64,000 bases of DNA from Gnetum montanum (Eukaryota; Streptophyta; Gnetopsida; Gnetales; Gnetaceae). The position numbers were made by a program, and so were the translations under genes. Below are positions 1-12,100 of this stretch, piece by piece; the stretch's first letter is position 1, and every line of letters begins with the position of its first letter. Below the pieces are notes generated by a model, which did not search any database, was not told the DNA's origin, and saw only the letters and a list, made by a program, of their open reading frames with translations. The DNA lies in NCBI GenBank assembly GCA_015680685.1, contig MNCI01021041.1:5879-69878 (forward strand), given 5' to 3'.

Positions 1-568
1 CGCTTGGTAATCCCAGTGGTAGTCCAATGTGTACGGCTAGTCAAGGAATCGGCTACTCATTGCTAGGCTAGAACGTGTGATAAGTACGACTTAGTTACGA
101 GCACCCACGGGTGTGTACGGCTAGCTAAGGAATCAGCTGCTTATCACACTTAAGCTAAATAGGTGCCTCAGTATGACCACTTCGAGCACTTGTGTTACGT
201 GTGGTGATCCCAGTAACGATTAGCGTTTGGTAAGCCACAGTTGTATAGTTCAGGGTGTGTCCGGTAAGTGGGAACGGATGCTGACGCTAGTTAATTTAGA
301 CTTAGGACATTAGTTAGAGTTAGTTAGTTTCTCAACCATTTCCTCTGATAGCATAGAAGATAAACCGAAAAATACCAAAAAAATCACATACCTCATACTT
401 GCTTAACCATACACCGTGACACTTACAAGCAAGCCTGGGAAGACAACGAACGATTAACCCCAAGTGTTTCTTATAGTGTTAAGGCATTTAGTCTGCGGAG
501 TTTGACCAGATCGCGCGTGCACACTCGTATCCGTATGGTTGAGTGTAGGGGTACCTCGCCACTCATCA
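1..568 (+). mobile_element. Fragment of an LTR (element 0), U5 end at 568
   Basis: From about 165 to 568 this matches the LTRs at 8,530-8,963 and, inverted, 6,449-6,800. It ends in the family's U5 terminus (ACTCATCA) at 568, so it is the right end of a plus-oriented relative. Position 569 onward is LTR sequence of element 1 in the opposite orientation, so element 0 most likely inserted into the 3' LTR of element 1. Positions 1-165 fit the other LTRs poorly and contain an 83-bp-spaced repeat. Confidence 0.75.
32..150. repeat. Imperfect repeat, 83-bp spacing
   Basis: GTACGGCTAG followed by an AAGGAATC-type stretch occurs at 32 and again at 115, with about 30 similar bases each. It lies in the part of the LTR fragment that does not match the other family LTRs, so it may be a subfamily-specific duplication. 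Confidence 0.5.
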
Positions 569-1065
569 ATTACCAAGCGTAACGCATGTGCTCAAAGTGG
601 TCGTACTGAATGCACTTAACTAGGAGTATTGAGGGTTGAGAGAGATTAATTAACTAATAAATCATTTAAACAATTACAATAATTAAAGTCCTAATTAGCT
701 TAGTCCATGCACTGCAAGCTTTATCCAAAAGTTTGTCTTTATTTCCGTACACAAACTTATGCTCAGGTACAATATTTGCTCGAATAAAGATCCAGTCACT
801 TTGGGACACCTACTGTGGGCACATGGAAATTACTCTAACTCTGGAATGGAAAAACTACTAGAGTTTGGCTAAGCTCTAAATCTAGATGGAAAAACAAGGG
901 AGAGCCGCCTCTTATTTATAGATTTGATGACACACTGTGATATCGCATACGCGATATCGCAGGAGAAGACGTGATATCATGTACAATACATCGTGTACGC
1001 GATATTGCGACCAATGCAACATTGGGTACACGATATCGCAACCCATGAAATATTGCATACCATCA
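569..1065 (-). repeat. Element 1 3' LTR, truncated
   Basis: Matches 6,808-7,305 of the 5' LTR and ends at the U3 terminus (complement TGATGG) next to the PPT. Only about 500 of 857 bp remain before the junction with element 0 at 568/569. It includes the TATTTATA box complement near 915 and several GATATC palindromes at 940-1,045. Confidence 0.85.
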
Positions 1066-1078
1066 TACCCCCATGACT
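1066..1078 (-). other. Element 1 polypurine tract (copy d of the AGTCATGGGGG motif)
   Basis: The minus strand reads AGTCATGGGGGTA immediately before the U3 start TGATGG. This is the normal PPT position for plus-strand DNA priming. The same 11-mer recurs three more times inside the element. Confidence 0.8.
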
Positions 1079-3261
1079 AAATAAAAACTTGTCCTCAAGT
1101 TCCTTACAAAATATTGGGAAGGTATGGGATTATTGACTTGAATGGAACTAATGGTGAATGGGACGACATGTGAACGGATGATCATTACAAAACATGATGA
1201 AACTTATGTTCACAAAAATAAGAGTGAACACTTTATACATTTGACATTAGGTCCTATTTGGCAGCTGAGACAAAAGAAGTCTGCTACTACCAATGCCAAG
1301 ATTACGCCTTTCGTTGTCTGTCCGTAAGCGCGCCATCCATCTCGTTCCTTGCATAGCTGCTTCAGCATTGATCCATTCCAAGTGTTCCCTCCAGATCCAA
1401 TTAGTTGTTGTATGACTACCATCTACACACACAACACAATCTTTATATTAGCAAGGGTAAATGAACCACAATGTAGTTGATACCTTGCTTTGGTGAAGGG
1501 TCCATTGGCTGGGTTGTGGTATGGCTGATGTGGATCTGGAGATATAATAATGGTGATCACCGAAGGTGTAGGGGTTAGGAGAAAATCAAAAAAATTTGGT
1601 CAGGACCCCCATGACTAAGAGCGAACCTCTGGTAGCGATAAAATGGAGAGAGAAAAGGAATAAGAAAGATCGAGAAAAAGAGGCAACTGTAACATCAATG
1701 AAATGGATGTCAAGATGGAAATGACCAAATAAGGTTGATTGCAAAAATTTTTAAGGGAAAGAATTTAACTGATGCACCAAATAGGAATGTCAGTGGGTCC
1801 TCCCCGAAGTAGGCTCCTGCCTTTAATGCCCTGACAAACCCACATTCAAAGAGTCCGTAGGCTCTGGGAATGTCATTTGGAACAAGAGTTAAAGTCTTAA
1901 CCACAAGAATTTACCAAAAAAAAAAACAATGCGTCAACCAAAATATACACTAATGATACAACTGGCAATGAGGTGAATAATGGAGAAAGTATGATGGAAA
2001 GAAGAGAATGGAATGGAGTCTCAAGAACAAGGTGGTGTACAACCCCTAGTGTATTTAATGATTAATGTGACTTAGTAGATCTCATTCCAAGTTTGACCTC
2101 AAACAAACCACATCCAGTGACTTTGCATTAATGCATTCAGCCAATCCATCCACTTGAAGTAACAAGAATGCATCCCCCAAAGAGCCACCACCATTCTGAC
2201 GAAGCGAAGGAGGAGAGAATAGGAAGCGAGAAGGGCCTTAGTTAGAGGGAACATGTTTATTTTAGCTCCATAACCAGTGCTTGTAGCCCAAATGATTATT
2301 TCCTCTAAGGGGTGTGCTTTGAATCCTCACTGTTTTTTTTTTTGGGTTTATACGTGAGAACCACACCATGCAAAGACTTTCTTATTTTTATTTGCTTAGC
2401 TTCCCGATAATGTGGAAATGTCAGAATAGTAAGAAAACTCAAGAAGAAAACATCCAAGCACCCAAGAGAATGGCCAACACAAAAGCATCAAATCCCCTTG
2501 AAGTCAAACCCTGTTCAATCCTTGAGTCCTTCCTTAGTTTGAGAAATGCCTAGTTACGAATTCGTTGATAGTTCTTATTTAGAAAGGGACTGTAATTCCA
2601 AGCCAAGAGAGACCATAGAAATTTATGGATGCATGGATGATGTGGACTCATTGCCTGCTATATTAAAAGAACTATACCTTAGTATCAACATTGTAACTTA
2701 AAGGTAACAACGAAACATTAGCGATCAATAGAAATAGTTCATGCCATCATTAAGAGCACTTATTGGGTGACAAACTTAACAAAATGGATAAGACACACAT
2801 ACAAAAATAAAAGAAAAAGTATAAATGATGTTGTAAAACAAAAACAAGAAAAGTTGAAGAAATTTGTAAAACAAAAATGTGCAAAAAAAACGTGTAAAAA
2901 AATACTTAAAAGAACTAAGGGGCCCAAATGATCAGAACAAGTGGCCATCTCCCCCATGACTGAATTGAAAGGGAGAGATCTGAAATAATGAGCATTTGTT
3001 TGAATTTCATAAAAGTGTCCAACTTCTCCCAATTGATGTTTTCAAGTTAAGGGTTGGAAGTTGGTGACGCTCATATTCCAATGTATCTATGCTTTCATTG
3101 TGGGTGCAAGTTGTTCCCCCAGTTCGTTCCATGAATGTTGGTGGCCTACTCTCTTGATTAGCTATCAACCACTGGGTGTTCTCTTATTGTGTGGTTGCTA
3201 CATGTAGGCACCTTTGTATCTGAGTTTCTTGGGCACACCAGTTGCATGCAGGAGATGCTGA
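1079..3261 (-). other. Element 1 non-coding 3' half
   Basis: There is no long open frame. It aligns along its length with 12,156-14,344 of element 2. It holds PPT-like motif copies c (1,605-1,616) and b (2,950-2,961) and a roughly 70-bp block at 1,791-1,861 that is also recognisable in element 3. Confidence 0.7.
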
Positions 3262-6200
3262 TCATTCCTTCATGTCATCACCCTTTGAGTCACTGTATGT
3301 GATGCATGGAACTTTCTTCTTCTCGATCTTTCCATAAATTTTTTCCTTAGATATTTCCAAGGAAAGATCACAGATTCCTAGGCATGCGTTTATGGTACTT
3401 ATCCATGCCCTCCCCATTATAATTGGGAAGTCCCCTTTGTTACTGTTGACTTCTATCACCAGGAAATCAGCTGGGTATGACCAACCATACATAGTGGTAA
3501 CGATGTCCTCCACCAATCCCAAGGGAATAGTGATGGACTAGTCAGCCAGCTCTAGTTGAATATTTCTCTTCTTGAGTGGAGGTAGGTTCTAAGCTTTATA
3601 AATTTCTCATGAGATTAAGTTGACTCCAGAACCTGAGTTAAGAAGAGCCTTATGAGGTTCATTCCCAGTGACTTGGAGATAAATTAGAAGGCTTCCAGGG
3701 TCAAAGAATTTCCTGGGAAGGTGGCCCACTTTGATCCAATCGATAATGGTATGTGTTAACATAACCGTGTGCGTTAAGCTCTGTTGTTGGTTTGAAGGGA
3801 GGTCCGAAGCTTTATTTGTTGGAGGATCATGTACAGACTCAACCACTTGTGGTTGTGAGAGCTTGTTTGGGCTTTTGGTTTTGAAGCAAGGTCTTCTCTT
3901 TATGCAGTTGTTAGAACTAGCAGCAGGTTGAAGGTTTACAACTCTCGTAGCATTACATTGCTGCGGTTGAGTGGGGAGTTCCCCTTGCATCGTTGGAGCA
4001 GGTGGTAGTGGAACTATCGACGTAAGAGTGGTGGATGGATTCGGAAGATGGTATGTATGTGGTGTGTCCCCCGTAGGAGGAGTCCTAAAATACTCCCAAA
4101 CTTGGTAATAACATTGTGGGGTTACGTGACCCATAGAGTCACTTGGAGAAGCCAGCTGTTGCATGTAATAGCCATACAGGTCTTGTTGTCGGTAAGGGTA
4201 TTGTTGCCTAGGTGGTGGCATCCCCCATGACTATGGATATTGTCACTACTGATGTTGCCTGATAGGTTGTGGTGGAGTTCCACTTGGATAATACGTTAAG
4301 GGTTGGTGGAACTACCTTGGGTTACCTTGGGGATAAGGTAACCTTCAAGGTGCTTACTGTTTGTTAAGTCTTGGGTTAAGTGCATACACCTTAGACTCTT
4401 GCAGATGTGATATTATTGGGCAACATCCCTTAGGATGGTCATATTGGTAGATCTCACATCCACTATCATTGTCCATGTCAGAATCCACAGCCTCATCGGA
4501 GATAGTCATTTTTCCCTTACCCTTGTTACGTGCATGGTCTGAATCTCTCCGCTTTTTCTTATCATGGTCACTACTTCATTCCTTAGACTCCTCTATGATT
4601 TTCAAAAAAGTTTCAAATCTACTATCTAAGGAGTCCCACATTTGATCTACCTTAGCTGATACTTCAGTTGTTAACTTTTGAAGCGACGAGGTTTTTCTAT
4701 TCACCAACTCTTTGAGTGGTGACTCATCCTCCTCCTCATAGAATCTTACTCCCTTCTTTCGAAAGGAAGGATCATGGTTATACTCTTCTACGCTTTCTCT
4801 TTTTTGTAGATCCCCTTCTTTCTTAGCTACTTGCTCCAAAGGTCTATGCACCTCATGGGATCTAAGTTCAGATAATCTCCATTGGGCATATGTCCCAAGG
4901 GTCCTCCTGGTTTCATGTCTTAGCCCATCTACGAGATGACGTAGTTGATCCTGTTGTGCGTAACCATGGCCCAGTCAACGATGTAACAATGCATAATATC
5001 GACCCATGGTAGCATCCAAGGGTTCATGATTACCCTGCTTCCATCCTTGGATTTGCTTATGCAAGTTGAACACTCTGGAGTACATTTGGTATTTATCGTT
5101 AAACAATTTTAGCATTGTACTCCACCTCCTAATGGTTTTCAATTCTAAGGACCTGTACCAACTTTCTTCTTCTTTTATGAGTGTCCTAGGAAATAACTTT
5201 AAATTCTGCCACTCATTTTCAATATTTTGCAAGGCACAGGCATCGTGGAATGCCTGTAAGTGCTTCTACGGATCAGCATTGTATCCCCCCTCAAACCGTG
5301 GGATATTATTTATGTCTAGTCTCTTGATCTGGCTATCTTTTTGATGCCTTGTAGGTATTCTAACTGCCTCCATAATGTCTAACATACTGTGGGTTGCTAG
5401 TAGGGGTTTTTCATGATCATCTCTCTCATGACGTCTATGATGCCTACGTGGTTCCCTACTTCTGCTTCTTTCATGCCTTGATTACCTAGAATTCCCTTGT
5501 CCTCACTCTCGACTCTCTTGTCAAGGTCTCTCATTTTGCTTATCCTTACCCTTATCCTCATAGTTGGGCTCTTTGTGAATGTGTCCTGATGTGGAAGGAG
5601 AGGGTGAGTGATGCGATGAAGGGGAAGAGGAAGAAGAACCATTGCCATGACGATGTTTCCTACCTTCTCTTCGATGGTTACGGCCCTGATCGTGATGACA
5701 ATCAAACTGCCTGTCCTTATCATTTTTTTGTGTTCCCTCATTGAACACTTGGTGTTTGTGGGCATCAGAACTAGGGTTGTATATCGTGGAGCAAAGATTC
5801 TGATACACCACCTCCTCATTATCATTAGGAGGAGAAACATCATTTTGTGGAGAACCTATTGAGATAGGTTCACCACCCCTAATTTCCCTTATAACAAGTG
5901 AAGCATTATAGGGTCCTTTGCCCTCCATCGATGTGTGGTAACTCTCCTGCCACAAGTCCCTTAGACGTTGCGAAGCTGTGGGATGGTAATCCATTGTGTT
6001 GTAATCACATGCAACGTATTCAGCATATAGTTCCTTCATCCCTATCTGTGCAAGAGCATAAAGGAGCATGTTAAGGACTGCCCGATCTGGGGGTAACACT
6101 ATGTTACCTTGCAGGTCTCTCCAGCGCAATTGTTCAACCTAATGGAGGATAAAAGTAAAATCAGGTATATACTCATCGTGATGAGTATATACCACCCGAT

Positions 6201-6303
6201 ACTGTTGAAGAATTGGTGGTTCTTGGTTATGTATGTTGTGCCGCCAATTGTCTCTTGTGTGATTCCTAGGTGGTGAAGTGCTTTTATGAGAAGAAGAAGA
6301 CAT
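3262..6303 (-). pseudogene. gag-pro: Gag-protease polyprotein of element 1, stop-riddled but frame-intact
   Basis: One reading frame of 1,014 codons runs from the ATG at 6,303 to TGA at 3,262 without a net frameshift; at least six in-frame stops break it. Order: N-terminal leader; Ser/His/Arg-rich stretch (about 5,520-5,800); Gag core near 5,232-4,975 with the 'YRSLELKTIRRWSTMLKLF' type motif of retrotransposon Gag; coiled charged region; CX2CX3HX4C zinc knuckle (CEICQYDHPKGCC) near 4,450; Pro/Gln-rich stretch; retropepsin-like domain from about 3,650. The catalytic Asp-Ser-Gly is now Asn-Ser-Gly, a G-to-A change that would inactivate it. The terminal TGA is at the same place in element 2, so the ORF naturally ends after protease. 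Athila-like assignment rests on Gag style and the tRNA-Asp PBS. Confidence 0.8.
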
Positions 6304-6429
6304 TGTTATCTTGTCAGTGTGCTTTTAACCGTTGTTTAAATTTTCTTCTGATTAACCCTAAGGGTTCGTTTAAGCTTTGTAATGATGTGCATGATTTCCT
6401 ATGTTCTACTTAGCACACAAACAACTTAG

Positions 6430-6447
6430 TCCCCGGTAACAGTGCCA
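6430..6447 (-). other. Primer-binding site of element 1 (tRNA-Asp type)
   Basis: The minus strand reads TGGCACTGTTACCGGGGA, one base after the 5' LTR. It differs at three positions from the complement of the plant tRNA-Asp 3' end (TGGCGCCGTTGCCGGGGA). Confidence 0.8.
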
Positions 6448-6448
6448 A

Positions 6449-7305
6449 TGATGAGTAGCGAGATACCCCTACACTCAACCATACGAATACGAGCGTTACA
6501 TGCCCAATCTGGTCAAACTCCGCAGACTAAGTGCCTACACACCTTATGGAACACTTACGGTTAATTGTTCGTTGTCTTCCCAAACTCACTTTTATTTGTC
6601 ATGGTTGTATGGTTAAGTGAGTTTGAGGTATGTGATTTTTATATCTTTTCTCTTTTATTGCCTATGTTAATGAGGGAAAGGGTGAAGAGACTAAGTAACT
6701 AACTTTAACTAACTAAGTTCTAATGACTACCATTAGTATCTGTTCCCACTTGTTGTTCACACCCTAAACCAATGCAACTTTCTGGGATTACCAAACGCTA
6801 TTCGTTACTAGGATTACCAAGCATAACGCATGTGCTCGAAGTGGTCGTACTGAATGCACTTAACTAGGAGTGTTGAGGGTTGAGAGAGATTAATTAACTA
6901 ATAAAGCATTTAAACAATTATAATAATTAAAGTCCTAATTAGCTTAGTCCATGCACTGCAAGCTTTATCCAAAAGTTCATCTTTATTTTCGTACACAAAC
7001 TTGTACTCAGGTACAATATTTGCTCGAATAAAGATCCGTTCACTTTGGGACTCCTACTGCAGGCACATGGAAATTACTCTAACTCTGGAATGGAAAACTG
7101 TAAGAATTTGGCTAAGGTCTAGATCTAGATGGAGAAATAAGGGAGAGCTGCCTCTTATTTATAGATTTTGCAGTGCGCTGCGATATCGCGTATGCGATAT
7201 CACAAGAGAAGACGGATATCGCATACGATACATCGCATATGCGATATCGCGGCCAATGCGATCGCATACGCGATATCGTAGCCCATGCGATATCACGTCC
7301 CATCA
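6449..7305 (-). repeat. Element 1 5' LTR, 857 bp
   Basis: Bounded by TGATGAG and CCCATCA on the plus strand (TG...CA ends in both readings). On the minus strand it starts with U3, six GATATC palindromes in about 120 bp, then a TATAAATA box (complement of 7,156-7,163). U5 ends beside the PBS. Confidence 0.9.
7156..7163 (-). promoter_or_regulatory. TATA box of the element 1 LTR
   Basis: The minus strand reads TATAAATA, 142 bp inside the U3 end and directly after the palindrome cluster. The same box and spacing recur at 8,246-8,253 (element 2) and, complemented, at 25,477-25,484 (element 3). Confidence 0.65.
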
Positions 7306-7805
7306 ACATTAAAACTCAAATTTATAGAAACTATAATAAATACAAATAATTGAAACACCTTAGAAACATATTTGTAAAATTGAATGTAGATTAGATGCAA
7401 GAATCGTAATGCAACACAAGCAGTTAAATTAGGACACACAAAATAGCATAAAGAATAGTAAAAAATTTGAAAGTAGATTATAGCCTAAATAGCTTGAACA
7501 CTAAATAGCATTTCACAAACATGAACTATACCCCAAGTGATCTTTTTTGAAGATCTTCTTGCCTATGCCTATTTTGTAATGGAAAAATTAGAATGAATTG
7601 GATAGAAAAATCACATTTTATAAGCCCAGTTACAGACCCCAACAGCCTTCAATGGAATGGCATTAGTGCTTCCCTCCATCATGGAAGCATTAATGCTCCA
7701 TAACTGGAATGCTCTTAAACCAATATAACCAAAACCATAACTGTTATGAGATAATAAACCTTTTATTAACCAATACCCATAAAAAGTGAGCCATTTATTC
7801 TTACA
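7306..7805 (-). repeat. 3' LTR remnant of the old Ty1/copia element
   Basis: About 500 bp align with 16,870-16,998 joined to 25,554-25,902, the 5' LTR that element 3 splits. The left part of this LTR is lost where element 1 inserted. The right end reads ATTCTTACA, i.e. TGTAAGAAT on the minus strand, taken as the U3 start. Confidence 0.65.
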
Positions 7806-8128
7806 TTATCCCAATTGGCCCACATGACATTATCAACATTGAATATTTACCACTATATTATGGCCATGCTTTGACTTTAGCTATAACTCTAACTTAAATA
7901 AGAATTCTCAGTACATGAAGAATGGTGGTCATACCAACAAGTTCGAATATTTCCTTCCATGTATTACAATGCATGGCACTCCTTAATAGAGTACTCTATG
8001 AGTTATTTCTGTATGAATTATATCTTATAAATCATTTTGGATCTTACTTTAATTATTCTAATGCATATGGCATAAACATTATGTGCACTTCAAGTATGCT
8101 CTTGGTTATACAAAACTCCTTTAGTGGT
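7806..8128 (-). mobile_element. 3' internal tail of the copia element
   Basis: AT-rich non-coding DNA between the copia 3' LTR and the insertion point of element 2. It continues, after removal of element 2, into 15,135 onward, where the copia RNase H end lies. A small plus-strand open frame here looks fortuitous. Confidence 0.5.
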
Positions 8129-8137
8129 TGATGGGAT

Positions 8138-8232
8138 GTGATATCGCATGGGCCACGATATCACGTATGCGATATCGCATCCCCCACGATATCACGTCTT
8201 TCCCCGTGATATCACGTACGCGATATCGCAGC
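8138..8232. promoter_or_regulatory. GATATC palindrome array in U3 of element 2
   Basis: Six GATATC cores lie within about 95 bp, mostly extended to GCGATATCGC or paired as GTGATATCAC and ACGATATCAC, so each is a 10-bp near-palindrome with flanking CpG. The array ends about 15 bp upstream of the TATA box, where an LTR enhancer is expected. Confidence 0.6.
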
Positions 8233-8245
8233 ACACCGTAAAATC

Positions 8246-8253
8246 TATAAATA
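8246..8253 (+). promoter_or_regulatory. TATA box of the element 2 5' LTR
   Basis: TATAAATA is followed by the conserved GAGGTGGCTCTCCCTT stretch that occurs in every complete LTR of this family; transcription probably starts about 30 bp downstream. Confidence 0.65.
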
Positions 8254-8964
8254 AGAGGTGGCTCTCCCTTATTTCACCATCTAGATCTAGACCTTAGCCA
8301 AACTCTTGCAGTTTTTCCATTCCAGAGTTAGAGTAATTTCCATGCACCCGCAGTAGGAGTCCTAAAGTGAACGGATCTTTATTCGAGCAAATATTGTACC
8401 TAAGCATAAGTTTGTGTACGGAAATAAAGATGAAATTTTTGGATAAACCTTGTAGTGCATGGACTAAGATAATTAGGACTTTAATTATTGGTAATTTTTT
8501 AAATGCTTTATTAGTTAATTAATCTCTCTCAACCCTCAACACTCCTAGTTAAGTGCATTCAGTACGACCGCTTCAAGCACGTGTGTTACGCCTGGAAATC
8601 CTAGTAACGAATAGCGTTTGGTAATCCCAGAAGGTTGCATTGGTTCAGGGTGTGAACAGAAAGTGGGAACGGATACTGACGCTAGGCATTAGAACTTAGT
8701 TAGTTAAAGTTAGTTACTTAGTCTCTTCAACCTTTCCCTCATTAGCATAGGCGATAAAACATAAAAGATATAAAAATCACATACCTCAGACTTGCTTAAC
8801 CATACAACCGTGACAAATACAAGTAAGTTTGGGAAGAGAACGAACAATTAACCTTAAGTGTTCCATAAGGCGTGTAGGCACTTAGCCTGCAGAGTTCAAC
8901 CGGATCATGCGTGTAACACTCGTATTCGTATGGTTGAGTGTAGGGGGACCTCACCACTCGTCAT

Positions 8965-8982
8965 TGGCACCATTGCTGCAGA
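8965..8982 (+). other. Primer-binding site of element 2 (decayed tRNA-Asp type)
   Basis: TGGCACCATTGCTGCAGA begins two bases after the LTR end. It shares the TGGC and TTGC blocks with the tRNA-Asp complement and has about four differences, more than elements 1 and 3. Confidence 0.7.
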
Positions 8983-9108
8983 CTAAGTTATTTGTGCACT
9001 AAGTAGAACATAGGAAATCATCCACATCGTTGGGAAGCTTAAACGAACCCTTAGGGTTAATCAAAGAAAAATTTAAACGACAGTCAATAGCACACCGACA
9101 AAATAACA

Positions 9109-12100
9109 ATGTCTTCTTCTTCTCATAAAAGCATTTCACCACCTAGGGATCACACAAGAGACAGTCGGTGGTCTAACACATGTAACCAAGAATCGCTAGT
9201 TCTTCAATAGTATCAGGTGGTATATGCTCATGAAAATGATTATATACCTAATTTTACTTTTATCCTCCATTAGGATGAACAACTGCGCTGGAGAGACCTG
9301 CAAGGTAACATAGTGTTACCTCCAGATCAGGCAGTCCCTAACATGCTCATTCGTGCTCTTGCATAGATAGGCATGACAAAATTATACGCTGAATACGTTG
9401 CAGAAGATTATGACATAAGGGATTACCACCCCATAGTAGTGCAACGTCTAAGGGACTCACAACAGGAGAGTTATCACACATTGTTGAAGGGCAAAGGACC
9501 TCGTAATGCTTCGTCTATCATAAGAGAAGTTAAGGCTGGTGAACCTATCTCAATAGGTTCTCCAAAAAATGATGTTCCCCCTCCTCGCGATGGTGAGGAG
9601 GTATGGTATCAAAACCTACACTCTACGATTCACAACCCTAGTTCTAATTCCCATGAACACCAAGTGTTTGATGAGGGAACACAAACACATGACAAAGGTG
9701 GGAAATCTGATCGTCATCACGATCGGGGTTGTAGCCACCGAAGAGAAGGTAAGAAACATCGTCATGGCGATGGTTCTCCTTCTTCTTCCCCTTCATTGCA
9801 CCATTCACCCTCTCCCTCCATATCAGGATGCAGTCACAAAGAGCACAACCATGAGGATAAGGATAAGGATAAGCAAAATGGGAATCCTCGATGAGAGAGT
9901 CGAGAGAGAGGGCGAGGGCATTCTAGAGAGTCAAGGCATGAAAGAAGGGAAAGTAGGGAACCACGTAGGCATCATAGACATCATGAGAGAGATGATCATG
10001 ATGAACCCCTACTAGCAACTCGAAGTATGTTAGATATTACGGAGGCTGTTAGAATACCTACAAGGCATCAAAAAGATAGTCGGATCAAGAGACTAGACAT
10101 GAATAATATCCTATGGTTTCAGGGGGGATACAATGCCGATCCGCAAAATCACTTATAGGCATTCCACAATGCCTGCGCCTTGCAAAATATTGAAAACGAG
10201 TGGCAGAAGTTAAAGTTGTTCCCAAGGACACTTATAAAGGATGTATAAAGTTGGTACTAGTCTTTAGAACTGGAAACCATTAGGAGGTGGAGTACAATGC
10301 TAAAATTGTTTAACGATAAATACCAAACGTACTCCAAAGTGTCCAACTTGCGTAAGCTGATCCAAGGATGGAAGCAGGGTAATCACAAACCCTTGGATGC
10401 TGCCATGGGCCGATATTATGCATTGTTACATTGTTGCATGGGCCATGGTTATGCACAATGGGATCAACTCCACCACCTCGTAGATGGGCTAAGACATGAA
10501 ACCAGGAGAACCCTTGGGACATATGCCTAAGGGAGATTATCTTGACTTAGATCCCATGAAGTTCATAGATTATTGGAGCAAGTAGCTAAAGAAGAAGAGG
10601 ATCTATGCAAAAGAGAAAGCGCAAAAGAGTACAACCGCAATCCTTCCCTCCGAAAGAGGGGAGTGAGATTCTATGAGGATGAGGAAGAGTCACCACTCAA
10701 AGAGTTGGTGCATAGGAAAACCTTTCCATTGCAAAAATTAACAACTGAAGTGTCAGCTAAGGTAGAACAAATGTGGGACTCCTTAGAAAGTAGATTTGAA
10801 ACTGTTTTGAATGTTGTAGAAGAGTCTAAGGAGAGAGGTAGTGACTATGATAAGAAAAAGAAGAGAGAAGTGGTCAATGCACGTAGCAAAGGTAAGGGAA
10901 AAATGGCTATCACTGAAGAGGTTGTGGATTCTGACACAAACAATGACGATGGATGTGAGATATGCCAATATGACCATCCTAAGGGATGTTGCCCAATAAT
11001 CTCACATCGACAAGAGTCTAGGGTGTATGCACTCAACCCAAGACTCAACAAACGGCAAGCACCCCGTCGGTTACCTTATCCCCAAGGTAACCCAGGGCAG
11101 TTCCACCAACCATTAATGTATTATCCAAGTGGAACTCCACCACAACCTATAGAGCAACACCAGTAGTGGCAGTACCCCCAGTCATGGGGGATGCCACCAC
11201 CAAGGCAACAATACCCTTACAGGCAACCAGATCCATATGGCTACTATGTGCAGTAGCCAGTCTCTCCACCTGACTCTGTTAGTCAAATGACTCCACGACG
11301 TCACTATCCAACCTAGGAGTATTATAAGACTCCTTCTCCTAGGAGAGACACACACCACATGTATACCATCCTCCAAATCCATCCGCCACTCTTACACCAA
11401 TATTTCCACTACCACCCGCTCCAACAATGCAAGGGGAACTCCCCACTCAATCGCAGCAATGTAATGCTACAAGAGCTGTAAACCTTCAATCGGCTACTGG
11501 TTCTAACAACCGCATGAAAAGAAGACCTTTCTTTAGAACCAAAAGCCCAAACAAGCTCTCACAACCATAAGTGGTTGAGTCCATACACGCTCCTCCAACA
11601 AATAAGGCTTTGAAGATCCCTTCAAACCAGCAACAGGGCTCAACGCATACGGTTATGTTAACACATACCGTTACTAACTAGATAAACGTAGTCCACCTTC
11701 CCAGGAAACTCTCTAACCATGGAAGTCCCTTAGTCTACCTCCAAGTCACTCGGAACGAACCATGTAAGGCTCTTCTTGACTTAGGTTCTGAAGTCAACTT
11801 AATCTCACGAGAAATGCATAAAGCCTAGAACCTGCCTCCACTCAAGAAGAGCAATATTCAACTAGATCTAGCTAACCATTCCATCATCATTCCTTTGGGA
11901 TTGGTTAAGGACATCATTACCACTGTGTGTGGTTGGTCATACCCAGCTAATTTCCTAGTGATAGAAGTCAACAGTAACAAAGGGGCCTTCCCAATTATAA
12001 TGGGGAGGGCATGGCTCAGCACCATCAACACATACCTAGGAATCCACGATCTTTCCTTGGAAATATCTAAGGAAAACATTTATGGAAAGATCGAGAAGAA

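Larger units (their letters stand above)
569..7305 (-). mobile_element. Element 1: non-autonomous Athila-like Ty3/gypsy retrotransposon (Gag-Pro only)
   Basis: Minus-strand LTR element: 5' LTR 6,449-7,305, tRNA-Asp-type PBS 6,430-6,447, degenerate Gag-Pro frame 6,303-3,262, non-coding 3' half, PPT 1,066-1,078 and truncated 3' LTR 569-1,065. No reverse transcriptase, RNase H or integrase motif appears in either frame set, so it must have moved with enzymes supplied in trans. Its 5' LTR boundary at 7,305 interrupts the 3' LTR of the older copia element; the next bases, ACATT, are the expected target duplication, whose partner lies left of the window. The 3' LTR is cut at 569 by element 0. Confidence 0.85.
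8129..8963 (+). repeat. Element 2 5' LTR, 835 bp
   Basis: Begins TGATGGGATG and ends ACTCGTCA, directly before the PBS. U3 contains six GATATC palindromes in 8,138-8,230, then a TATAAATA box. It looks about 90% identical by eye, in reverse complement, to 14,358-15,134. Confidence 0.9.

Noticed and set aside
7180-7300. CRISPR-like or satellite array of GATATC repeats
   Set aside because: Irregular spacing, palindromic units and a fixed position in LTR U3; plant nuclear context.
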